This document shows, in pieces, positions 55,263 through 64,000 of a DNA stretch of 64,000 nucleotides. Both the position numbers and the translations under genes were made by a program. This DNA is from Stenocarpella maydis (Eukaryota; Ascomycota; Sordariomycetes; Diaporthales; Diaporthaceae): contig NQMI01000015.1 of assembly GCA_002270565.1 (NCBI GenBank), forward strand, positions 64,250 to 128,249, given 5' to 3'. The notes beneath the pieces are model-generated. The model was not told where the DNA came from and ran no database searches. It saw only the letters and a program-made list of their open reading frames with translations. Numbering within the stretch: position 1 is the first letter of the stretch; the number at the start of each line of letters is the position of its first letter.

Positions 55263-57001
55263 ATGTCGCTGTTGCTTACCAAGGAAGCATTCATGCAACT
55301 TCATCCACAACTTTACCCGACCTGTACCGAGTGAGCAGATGGTTCTTACTCGTTGCTTGTTGGTCCGACCATTCTACATCTGCAATACTGATGAACAACT
55401 CAATGAATATTCAGAGTGTGAGTTCATAAAAGTGAGGTAATTGATGAAAATTGGGGTCGTCTTATAGTCCAAAACTTGTTTGGAAGTTGATTAGGTGCCG
55501 GGGAGGGGGAGGGTGAGATTGTAACAGCGTTCATTAAAAGAACAGTCATTGCATTTGGCAGGGACAAAGACTGGGCATTGAAGAGGGGACTGTGGATATA
55601 TTTTAAGCTTCTCGGCAGGATCCAACGTGCACAACGTCAGTGCCATCTCATGTGGGTTAGAAGGATGGAGGATGAGTGAATGTACCAGGGTCCCCAGATG
55701 GGGCCAGGCCGCCCACCAGCTGCACTTGCTTTACTAAAATTGCCGGTGTAAAAAAAAAGACGTCGATGGATTGATCTTGGGCTCTCCAGATCATTTCCTG
55801 GATAATTATTGGGAAACCCATCTAATCAGCCCCTATTTGTTTGTTGTTTGGATCTTTTTACATGAAGATGGTCTCCTTGACATGTTGTAGCACTTTCAAC
55901 CCCCCCCCCGGTCTGCTTGATATTGTTAAGGGTGTCAGGGTCAGGGTTAATGGAGTGATGAGATGACGCCACTGTCGTCCATCAATGGTGAGCCGGCCAC
56001 GCGAATACTCAGGCCATATCCAGTCCATCACAAGGCGATACCCGCCAAGAAAACACCACGCAGCAGGTTCGCCAACGGTGAGACGCGGGTTACAGCACCA
56101 TCTGGACACAGGCCGGATCTACAATGCCCGTGTAGCAGAAGCACTGGCTGAGCGGGCTCGCGGGCTCGTCCTGGCGGACGCTTCTGGCCCCCAGCCGGGT
56201 CGCGACACGAGGCCGAGACCGTGTCTGTCGGCCGCCCTGCGCCCGTCTCTGCCTGCAAATCAAACACTCGACTGCCGCCAGCCCCGGGCGCTCATCTCGA
56301 CTGGTGCTGCGCGCATCAGCTCAGGAGAGGCCCGGGCCCGGACCGCGTCGGCCACCCCCCCTTTGAGACACGTCCTCGCCGCGCGCGCCCACGGAGAGAC
56401 GACTGGCTCTCGCCCCGGTGCTGGTGCCAGACGCGGACAGGGTCGCCTGCCCGTCCTCGTGCTTACGTACATGCGATATCCCTACCGGTTCCACCCAGCA
56501 TGCGCGCCATGAGGGCGAGAAGCGGCGGCAGCGGAAGAAGCATAGTCTGGCCCGTGGTCGTGAGGCCGTCCGTCCAGTCGGTGCCGTGGGGACTTCTGCA
56601 GCGTGTCGTGCTGGGGGCGGTGTTGCCTGGAACCATTTGTGGGGTTCCCATCTTCCTCAGATCTCCCTCAGATCGTTTTGCCCCGATTTTCAGCTTCGAG
56701 GCCGTCTTGGCTGGTTGCCATTTAAGACCATGCCATGCCGCTCTCTTGCCTTCTCACCCGCATCTCGGCATCGGCTCGTACACACACACCCTCCGCCCCT
56801 CTCCCTCCTCTGACTTAGTCACAAGCTAGCTGGTCTCTTGTGTCTGTGTGTGTGCCCGTCCTTGCTCATCGGGGTAATAGAAAACAGTCGTTGCTGGACA
56901 TCGACAGTCTCGGAACGAAGCGAAGCAAAAGTGCAGGACACACGACACGTCTCGCAGGCCGGATCGCCCCCTCATAACCAACATCCTTCCACTCCTTCAG
57001 G
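55263..57001. other. Intergenic, right flank of retrotransposon and promoter of next gene
   Basis: 1.7 kb without a supported gene. Large overlapping open frames at 55985-56829 are GC-rich but have no domain, and their codon use is not consistent across frames. The end is a C/T-rich leader before the DUF3632 gene. Confidence 0.5.
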
Positions 57002-58302
57002 ATGCGTTATAACCAAGTCTTCCACGGCTTGCCCTCCCCCTCAGATGCAGGACTCATCAAGCTCAAGTCAGGGCCCCTGAAGCTGCACAAGGAGCGCCTC
57101 CCAACATCACAACACCACCGCGTGCGCAAGGCCTCCCTGTCCACCGGCACAGGCACAGCCTCGGGGGCAGCATCCGGGACAGCCTCGGGGACAGCCACAG
57201 GCGCCAGCACGCCCCCCTCATCCGTCGACCCACACACGCCAGCAGCAGCAGCAAAACCCGTCAGGAAGGCCAGGGGCCTCGGCGCGCCCACCGAGGACGC
57301 AATCATCGAGGTCAAGTCGCCCGTCAGGCACCAGCCCGGCAACCCCGTCCTGCCCGAGCTCAAGCCGTGGGAGTCGTACCTGCACTGGCTGTGCCTGACC
57401 GAGGAGCCCGGGACGCTGTGGAGCTCGTCGCTGTGCGCCACCTTCCACGAGTGTCTTGCCGCCAGCCCGGGCGCGGGCCAGGCCAGGGCCGCCGAGCACG
57501 CCGCCCGCATCGACGACATCTACTGGAGCTTCTACCTGCCCCTCGACCCGCTGCTGCAGTTCATGGAGGACCGCATCCTGTCGGGCTACCTCCTGCACGT
57601 GTGGACCATGTTCATCGAGCTGGGCAAGAGGATCCCCCACGACGACCCCGCGCAGGAGAAGCTCGTCGAGCTGCTCAAGGAGCTCGTGCACCTCCCGCCC
57701 ATGGAGGTGCGGACGTGGGAGGTGAGTCGGTATCCAACCACCGCATGACCTCAGGAACGGTGCGAAAGACACTGGTCTCGTGAGAGCTGACCCCGGACAC
57801 AGGGAAACGATGCCCCGTGGACTGACCTGCCCACCCTCGACGACGCCCTGATAGCAGCATGGGACGATCTTTGTAAGTGCACCCCCCACCCCTCTCCCCT
57901 TCTTGGTCACACCGCCGGCTAACAACAACACACACCCCAGACGACCCGGAGGTCCAGATGTCCGACCCCGAGGGCCACTGGGTCAACTACTTTGCCTTCC
58001 TGGGCCGCCTGGTATCCGCCGATGTCACCCCGGACTGGTGGGAGATACCCTCCATCACCCTCAAGGAGGTGCTGGCCGAGGACATCACGCCAAACTACCT
58101 CACCGTCTACAAGACCATGGCGCTGGCCGAGTACATGAACCACGCCGGTGACGCCTTCTTCGAGTGGTGCATCGACTCGGGCATGCTCGACACGGGCACC
58201 TCCATGTCCATCATCTCCCCGCTGCTCGAGAACCCCGTGAAGCGGGACTGGTTTGATCGGAGGCGCGTGGCCGGTGATGATGATGCATCTTGTGTGGACT
58301 AA
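57002..58302 (+). CDS. DUF3632 domain protein
   Basis: Exons 57002-57721, 57803-57872 and 57941-58302, GT-AG introns of 81 and 68 nt; 383 residues. The first ~110 residues are low-complexity (repeated TASG units, Ala/Ser/Thr/Pro). The domain follows: PWESYLHWLCLTEEPGTLW, then IDDIYWSFYLPLDPLL. GNDAPWTDLPTLDDALIAAWD is formed across the first intron, and GHWVNYFAFLGRLV after the second. The pattern matches the fungal family DUF3632, whose function is unknown. No signal peptide or membrane helix, so probably cytosolic or nuclear. It converges on the acyltransferase gene, leaving only ~215 bp between the two stop codons. Confidence 0.72.
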
Positions 58303-58518
58303 GGGCAGATCTGTATGGTACCAAAAAAAAAAAGGGGGGGTGTTTGAGATGGGCCCGGATACGCATTGGACACGATAATGACACGGCATTAGTGGTGTTG
58401 GATGGTCTTGGTGGTCTATAGTCATCGTCATTATGGCGCTCACTGATTTCGAAGGAGCAATGCCACCACCGTGCACGCGTACTGGGAATAGATTAGAACA
58501 GAACACAACAGACATGCA
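58303..58518. terminator. Short convergent 3' region
   Basis: About 215 bp between two converging genes, with an A12/G7 homopolymer run at 58323-58341. It must contain the cleavage/polyadenylation signals of both; no canonical AATAAA seen. Confidence 0.35.
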
Positions 58519-59795
58519 TCAGAATCCCAACCGGATCTCCTCCCCTCCCTCAGTCGGCCTGCCCACCTTGACCAGCGCCTCCTTCTTCACCAGGTCCATG
58601 ACAATCGTGAACAAGGTCTGAGACGTGCCCTCCCCAGCACTCAGCCGGTTGATGGCAAAAGGGAGCCCCTCCTCGTCCTTGAGCAGCTCCACCACCCTCC
58701 CAAGACCCCCCTCGCCCCCGGCGAGCACCCCCGCCCCTGTCTCTTATACACATCTGCGCGCGAGCCGCTCCCTGCTGTCCGGCAGCCACCCGGGCTCGCA
58801 GACGCCAGGGTGCTCCAGCAGCAGGTGGTTGGTGTGCAGCACGCGGCCCCCGGCGTCCGGGCGCACCGCCTCGCCGGCGGCGGCGCCCCTCCCGCCCGCG
58901 AACTCGAGCCCCACCGCGCCCCGCGCGTCCGCGACGAGGACGTGCGCGCTGCCCGCGACGCCGCCCAGCGCCTCCAGGGAGGCGAGGGCCGCGCCGCGCG
59001 AGGGGGACTCGAGGATGGCGCGCAGGGCGAGGTGCACGGGCAGGCGGGCGCGGTCGAGCCCCCGGGCGCGGATGGCGTTGAGGCAGCAGCCCACCCCGGC
59101 GCTGTTGAGGCCGATCTTGCCGATTATGCCGGCCTCGGTGACCATGGCGATGTCCGGGACCTGGTGGCGGCGGCGGCCGTCGCTGTCGCTGTCGCTGTCG
59201 TCCGTCGTGGTGGTGGTGGTGGTGGTGGTGCCGGGCTGGGAGATGTGCGCGACGATGAGGTTCGGCGCCTGGGCGGGCTGCCAGTCCCAGTTCTGGGCGA
59301 GGATGGACGAGCCCGGCGAGGTGATGGCGAGGCTCGTGCACCCGTCGCTGGGGATGTCGTCGTCATCGTCGTCGTCGTCGTCGCCATCGCCCCCGCCGCG
59401 GTCGGTGAAGAGCCCGAACGCGATCTCGGTGCGCACGTTGAGCGCCAGCACGTCGAGGAACGCCACGCCCGCGCCGTCCGCGATGCCGCGCATCTCCTCG
59501 AGGTACCGCGGGCACGTCACGCCCAGCCGCGGGGCGTACCTCTCGGCCTCGCGCGTCACGGCCGGCCAGTCGAGGTTGCATTTCTCCTGGAAGAGGGTCC
59601 TGTAGAAGGCGATTGAGCCGTGGACCTGGGCCCTTGCGCCCGAGCCGTGGGCGCGGCCTATCTGGAGGGGGGAGTTGGAGGGCGTCAGCCGGTGGGTTGT
59701 TGATGGTGGTGGTCAATGTCATGTGTGTAGTAGATAGTCATGCTGGCTTGGTTGCTTACCTCCCGAGGAGTCCCTGAGCAGTGGATTTGGAGCAT
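58519..59795 (-). CDS. Penicillin acyltransferase-like (AAT, peptidase C45) protein, broken by adapter
   Basis: Exon 1 is 59760-59795 (MLQIHCSGTPRE), then a 98-nt intron, then exon 2 from 59661. The joined start PREIGRAHGSGARA matches isopenicillin-N N-acyltransferase and relatives, as do YLEEMRGIADGA and ALNVRTEIAFGL. SDGCTSLAI supplies the autocatalytic Gly-Cys site (Cys about 120), followed by LAQNWDWQ. Such Ntn hydrolases self-cleave before Cys and transfer acyl groups from acyl-CoA or cleave amides. Asp9 and Thr9 homopolymer tracts from GTC/GTG repeats interrupt the sequence. At 58737-58755 a Tn5 mosaic end brings in a TAA stop; the same frame continues beyond it to VGRPTEGGEEIRLGF and TGA at 58519. 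The break is therefore probably an assembly artefact. No peroxisomal C-terminal tripeptide. Confidence 0.82.
58737..58755 (+). other. Nextera/Tn5 mosaic-end adapter sequence
   Basis: Exact match to the 19-base Tn5 mosaic end used in tagmentation libraries (CTGTCTCTTATACACATCT), lying inside the acyltransferase coding region. Its translations give the familiar contaminant peptides MCIRDR and SYTHLRA. Confidence 0.97.
59205..59231 (+). repeat. (GTG)n trinucleotide tract in coding sequence
   Basis: Encodes a run of nine threonines on the minus strand in the acyltransferase; an adjacent (GTCGCT)n stretch encodes SDSDSD. Confidence 0.85.
59356..59386 (+). repeat. (GTC)n trinucleotide tract in coding sequence
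   Basis: Encodes a run of nine aspartates just before the catalytic DGC motif of the acyltransferase. Confidence 0.85.
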
Positions 59796-60330
59796 GGCGG
59801 CTTTCTGGTACGGTCTCAGGCTTTCTGGTACGGCTTCAAGCTTTCTCGAGACCAGTGAGGCTTCTTCTCTTGTCCAAGAAGATGCAATACTCGGAGCCGA
59901 TGACGTTGTCGCTTCTTGCCGGAGCGAATGCACTGTGCAGGGGCTACGAGACACGACAGTCGACCTTTGCCACACAGCCTTTTAACTCCCGCCCACCCAG
60001 AATAAGGAATGAAGGGTTTGATGCGGGGTAGCCTTTCTTTATTGCTTTGGGATTTATAATTTATACGATATCCTCTGAAAGCCTTATAAGTGGTAGGCAG
60101 ACGCTAAAATCTGGGTGGATAAGCACAATGACGGTACTATGCGGGTGCCACTACAAGTCAAGTCGCACTGGGACATGGTTGTACTGTACTTTGTAACTAA
60201 CGGTAAGTGAACAATTCGCGTGCTATGTGGGCAGACAGTCATTGATTCGGGATTGAAATAATTTTTTTTTTTTTTTGTTTTTTTAGTTATCTACAGCGAG
60301 CCCTCCCCCCTGAGTGACGAGTTTCCACGC
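59796..60330. other. Spacer between acyltransferase and CoA ligase
   Basis: 535 bp. The left part is the acyltransferase promoter/leader; a T14 plus T7 tract sits at about 60262-60284 near the end of the ligase gene. No gene seen. Confidence 0.5.
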
Positions 60331-62291
60331 TCAACCTGCCATCTTCGTCAGCTCTCGACGCAGTATCTTCCCAGCCGGGCTGCGCGGGATAGCCTCGACA
60401 ACTTGGATGGTCCATCTCAAGCCCATCTGGCCCCCCAGCTTCTCATTCGCATATTCGACTAGCTCCCGTGTTGTTACCGCCGGAGCCGCCTGGCTCTCAC
60501 GAGGCGCCATCACGACGAAGCCTCGAGGGACCTCACCGGCGTGGCCGTCACGCCCACTATCCGGTCCCGGCACGCCCATGACGGCCGCATCCGCGACGGC
60601 CGGGTGAGAGACCAGGGCTCTCTCGAGCTCAGACGGGTACACCTCCTGGCCGTCGTGCGTGATGACATCCTATGACACGGTCAGCGGCGGCGGACACGAG
60701 AGCGTTCAAGATGGCCACGTCGGGGCTGAGACATGCCTGTTTCCTGTCCACGTAGTAAACCAGACCCCCCTCGACCCTGAGCACGTCCCCGGTCCGGAAC
60801 CACCCGTCCGCGGTGAACACGGCGGCGTTCGCCCGGGGTTGTCATGATACCCCATCATGACGACCGGCCCCCTGAGCCACGCCTCGCCGGGCATCCCCGC
60901 GGGCACGTCCCGGCCCCCGGCCGTCGACGAGCCTCATCCGCATGTTGGGTAGTAGCTCGCCCACGCTCTCGAGCGTGTCCCACCCCGCCCGGCCGGGCGG
61001 CATGTGCGTCGCCGCGCCGGTGGTCTCGGTCGCCCGAACGTCTGGCTGATTAGCAGCGGCCTCCCGGCCCCGGCGTCCCCACGGCACCCCTCAGGGCGGC
61101 CAGGGCGGCGTCCCGCCCAGGCGCAGCCGCGCCCCGCCAGTGTATGCCACGCGCAGGGACCTGAGGGCCAGGCCCGGCCCGCACAGGGCGCGCCTGGCCA
61201 GGGCGCCGAGGACGGGGGGCGCGGTGAAGAGGCTGGTGATGCGCAGGGCCTCGCAGTAGCGCACGAGGGCGGCCATGTCGAGGGGGGCCGGGGGTGCGCC
61301 GGGTGCCGGGCGCGGCATCCAGTAGACGGTGCCGCCGTCCAGGAGGGGGTTGACGAAGTAGCCCTGCACGCCCGAGACGTGCGCGGGCGGGAGGTGCGCG
61401 AGCGTCCTGTAGCCGCTGCCCAGCGGCGGCTCCGGGGCGTCGTCGTCGTCGTCGTCGTCGTCGACGGCGCCGGGGGCTCGTGGCGTGCAAAGGGCCGCCC
61501 AGGCGCGGCGGTTGGTGTGGGACGGGAGGAACGCCTCGGCCACCATGTTGGCGTGGGAGAGGAGGACGCCCTTTGGCGATCCGGTCGTGGTGCCCGACGA
61601 GTAGATCAGGCAGGCTGGCGTGCGGGCCAGCCACCCGGGGTCCGTCGCGGGCGTCCACCCCAGCACCTTGTCCTCGGACGCGAAGTCGCACCGGGCGCTG
61701 CCGTCTGCGCTCTCGAGCGAGAGCTCGGGGTACGACGTGAGCACGAGCACGCGCGACGGTGGGATCCCCGCCTGTCCTGCCGCCGTCACCGCCGTGGCCC
61801 TCGTGTCCTCGCTGCAGACCAGCAGTCTCGCCGGGCCTGCCCCCCTGGCCAGCCTCGCCAGCCCGTCCGGTGTCGAGTAAGGGCTCGCGGCGGCGTATAT
61901 CCCTCCTGCGGCCACGACGCCGAAGAAGACGCAGGGGAGGCGAGACTGGCCGCTCGAGACGGTGAGCACGACATCTTCGCCTGGCCTCGTCCTCCCGATG
62001 CCATAGCTGGTTCGGAGGAAGTGCGCTACTTGCGTGGTCAGGAGCCTCGCATGCCCTCTTGTCAGGGCACTGCTGGTCGGGTTCTCGGCTTCCGCGTGGA
62101 TTGCCGTGTCATCTTTTGCCGTGCAGTGTTCGGACTCTATCAAGTACGGAGGCCCAAGCCGTTAGGACTGTGCAAAGGACAAGAGGGTTTCCAGTGAGGG
62201 TTTCAAAAAAGAAAAAAAAGGTCTTACCGAACAGAAACGTCAAGAGGTCCAGGCTAGGGACCGGAACTGTATTGTCCTCGCCGTAAATCAT
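60331..62291 (-). CDS. 4-coumarate-CoA-ligase-like AMP-dependent acyl-CoA ligase, frame broken
   Basis: Exon 1 62228-62291 (MIYGEDNTVPVPSLDLLTFLF), intron 62137-62227 ending TTGATAG, then a long exon from 62136. ANL-family motifs are the P-loop IYSSGTTTGSPKGV, LAHLPPAHVSGV, ATETTG (A5-like), GELLPNMRMRLVD, MPGEAWLRGPVVMMGYHDNP, DGWFRTGDV, YYVDRK, and the end IPRSPAGKILRREL with the catalytic Lys. Between about 61115 and 60830 these motifs fall in different frames, needing several single-base changes, mostly in G/C runs such as TTCGGGCGACC and CCCGGGCGAACG. A final intron (60670-60736) is GC-AG. It activates a carboxylic acid as acyl-AMP then acyl-CoA. Either a recent pseudogene or assembly errors. 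An Asp8 tract comes from (GTC)n at about 61438-61464. Confidence 0.8.
61438..61464 (+). repeat. (GTC)n trinucleotide tract in coding sequence
   Basis: Encodes eight aspartates in the CoA ligase, in a loop before LGSGYRTLAHLPP. Confidence 0.85.
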
Positions 62292-62377
62292 GTCGAAACA
62301 ATTTTGTCTAACCTGCGACTACTTGGCTGCTCGACTTTAAGGTCTTGACCGCATCGTAATGGGTATTATATGTTTAT

Positions 62378-62408
<31 letters not shown>

Positions 62409-63257
62409 AATATATATATATACGCACACGCATACAATGCTATTCTGGTGCAGTGAGGTAAGTATATGCTGTTCGGAGCCAAGCTAGGTCTATAGAGACT
62501 CGGAAATAACCGCCCATTTCTCGCCCAGGCTGGGTAGGCCGATCCTAATTACCTCCATAATCACTGGTCGTAAATGGAATTCGCGTAGTCTAGGCTGTGA
62601 ACGTGTAGGCCAGCGGGCAGCCGATCGACTCGAAAGAGGTATACACTTCGTTATCTTCCTCGCGATAATCGGTGCGCTTTTTCTTTGTCACCATCTTTTC
62701 CTCTGGAATCCCCCGCAGCATGGCCGGGTAGGTTATTTGCGAACCGAGAACTCAACAAGAGGTCGCAAAAAGTCATTTAGCTACAAAATGGGCAGTCATC
62801 GACGCTATCCGGTCAGCCACAAAAACGTGCCGTAGTACATCTGGGCGTATTTGCCGTGATGATCTTTGGTCACGGCGACGGCTACCATTCTGCGTTCACC
62901 ACGATGCCTCTCGTATGGAAGTAAATGTCAACAAGCCTGGGGTCTGCTCTGCGTTGGCTTGGTCTCTGGAGTCTACCATGAGGTGATGCAGTCGCCTAAA
63001 TTTCCAAGGTTGTGTTCCTATTATTGGAGAGGAGAGATGCCCGCTCATTCTGTTCCCGAGATGTGGTCAGTTTTGGATTTCTGGGTGTTGCCGCGCCCTT
63101 GGATAATAGGGCGATTGCACGTTCGATGGAGAGCTAGTATGGTGTGGAGGACACTGACAGCTGCATCAAGATGGATTACACTTTTATTTATTATAATTAC
63201 ACCTATATGAACTGGCCGCCAAAGACCAACCAAAGAGCCTTCCCGCGATTAACTGTA
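62292..63257. other. Intergenic with AC/AT microsatellite
   Basis: About 1 kb between CoA ligase start and GMC oxidoreductase stop. Holds an (AC)n/(AT)n microsatellite; open frames (e.g. 62866-63210) are not recognisable. Confidence 0.5.
62378..62422 (+). repeat. (AC)12 followed by (AT)n microsatellite
   Basis: A clean ACACAC run followed by ATATATAAATATATATATATA, about 100 bp upstream of the CoA ligase start. Confidence 0.92.
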
Positions 63258-64000
63258 TTAAGCAGCAGACGCCAAGGCATCCGCTATGATGACATCCGCA
63301 GCCTTTTCACTGGCCATGTAGATGGACAGCACAATGTAGAAGCCAGGGATCTTGGGGAAGATGGACGCGTCCACGACCCGCAGGCCGTCGACGCCGCGCA
63401 CGCGGAAGTTGCCGTCGAGCACGGCGTGCGGGTCGTCGTCGGCGCCGATGGGGGCGGTGCAGCTGGCGTGGTGGCCCCAGGCCTCGTTCCTCGCCCAGGT
63501 CTTGAGGTCCTCCTCGGACGAGACCTCCGGGGGCGGCCGGATGCGCTCGAAGGCGCCGTCGAGGGGCACCAGGTTCTCGAAGGCCTCGATGCCGTACCGC
63601 ATGCCCTCGTAGACGGCCTGCAGGTCCTCCTCGCCGCCGACGCCCTCGCGGAAGCTGTGGAAGGTGATGTTGGGGGTGTCGCGCGGGTTGGCGCTCGTCA
63701 GGTTGACCACGCCCGCGTTGTTGCGGCTGTGGCCCTTGAGCGTCAGCCAGGTCCAGATGCTGAGGTCCCTGACGGCGTCGTGCGAGTAGCCCGGGTAGTA
63801 GCCGGGGAAGTACGCGGGCACGCCGCCCAGGAAGAGGTCCGGGTCGCCGTTCTCGGCCACGCTCGAGTGCTTGAAGTAGCCGAAGGCGATGCCGTTGGTG
63901 GTGTAGCCGCCCTTGAGCCCCCCGGGGAGGCCGTCCTGCCACTGGCTGTAGCACGGGTCCTGGCCGTCGTGGGTGCCGTTCATGTCGAGGAAGGTGCACT
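63258..64000 (-). CDS. GMC-family oxidoreductase, C-terminal part
   Basis: The frame is open to the window end, so the FAD-binding N-terminal half lies outside. The visible ~245 residues are the GMC C-terminal substrate domain. It has YFPGYYPGYSHD, a TLKGHSRNNAGVVNLTS strand (family pattern HP.SRG.V.L.S), and EAWGHHASCTAPIG with the active-site His. DGLRVVDASIFPKIPGFYIV is the second PROSITE-like region with the FAD contact, followed by YMASEKAADVI. Members oxidise alcohols, sugars or aryl alcohols with FAD (glucose oxidase, aryl-alcohol oxidase, choline dehydrogenase). Substrate cannot be inferred. A position usually Pro-containing (HPxSRG) reads HSRNN here. Same strand as the CoA ligase and acyltransferase, suggesting a possible small cluster. 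Confidence 0.9.
   Translation of the reverse strand, partial: CTFLDMNGTHDGQDPCYSQWQDGLPGGLKGGYTTNGIAFGYFKHSSVAENGDPDLFLGGVPAYFPGYYPGYSHDAVRDLSIWTWLTLKGHSRNNAGVVNLTSANPRDTPNITFHSFREGVGGEEDLQAVYEGMRYGIEAFENLVPLDGAFERIRPPPEVSSEEDLKTWARNEAWGHHASCTAPIGADDDPHAVLDGNFRVRGVDGLRVVDASIFPKIPGFYIVLSIYMASEKAADVIIADALASAA

Noticed and set aside
55985..56829. Overlapping plus-strand frames of 131-202 codons before the DUF3632 gene
   Set aside because: Frame-independent openness from GC-rich sequence, no domain, and the stretch reads as a C/T-rich leader near its end.
58550..59616. Alternative frames of about 260-330 codons on both strands in the acyltransferase region
   Set aside because: They contain the adapter-derived peptides MCIRDR or SYTHLRA and are shadows of the AAT-like frame.

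Overview
The window reads as nuclear DNA of a filamentous ascomycete (Pezizomycotina, most likely Sordariomycetes). Genes are GC-rich and broken by short GT-AG introns of about 50-130 nt. The families are typical of such fungi: SAT4/Pth11-like receptor, UstYa/DUF3328, DUF1688, DUF3632, GT90, P450 and GMC oxidoreductase. Between them lie AT-rich blocks of dead transposons full of TAA/TAG stops and TpA, the signature of repeat-induced point mutation (RIP).

Layout. 1-446: 3' end of an Oxa1/Cox18-like mitochondrial insertase. 4014-5953 (-): DUF1688/URC4-type uracil-catabolism protein, five exons. 5954-10923: long gene-poor stretch with microsatellites. 10924-12813 (-): cytochrome P450. 14416-15746 (-): SAT4-type seven-helix membrane protein. 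17050-24480: nested transposon block, with one Mutator-like element (MULE) inserted into another of its family (26-bp terminal inverted repeats, 8-bp target duplication), then a 1.7-kb element with ~570-bp inverted arms. 24897-25184 (-): small secreted eight-cysteine protein at the edge of the block. 26873-29229 (+): two UstYa-type membrane proteins, each with two HxxHC motifs. 30761-32752 (-): type-B carboxylesterase. 34565-35588 (+): single-pass cysteine-rich membrane protein with a nonsense codon in its tail. 38627-40738 (+): Mtf1/mtTFB-like mitochondrial transcription factor. 43539-45761 (+): GT90 (CAP10) glycosyltransferase. 46684-55262: RIP-degraded Ty1/copia retrotransposon with an apparent false duplication at a one-base gap. 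57002-58302 (+): DUF3632 protein. 58519-59795 (-): penicillin acyltransferase-like (AAT, peptidase C45) protein, broken by a sequencing adapter. 60331-62291 (-): 4CL-like CoA ligase with several frame breaks. 63258-end (-): GMC oxidoreductase C-terminus.

The functional groupings worth noting are inferred. An acyl-CoA-using acyltransferase, an acyl-CoA ligase and a GMC oxidoreductase lie in a row on one strand at the right end. A cysteine-rich secreted peptide and two UstYa-like proteins sit beside the transposon block. A P450 and a SAT4 protein lie on the same strand. Assembly quality is uneven: a 77-base N gap, a single-N join with a 1,003-bp repeated segment, and a Tn5/Nextera mosaic end inside a gene. 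Nothing prokaryotic, no CRISPR array, no rRNA and no intact tRNA gene was seen.
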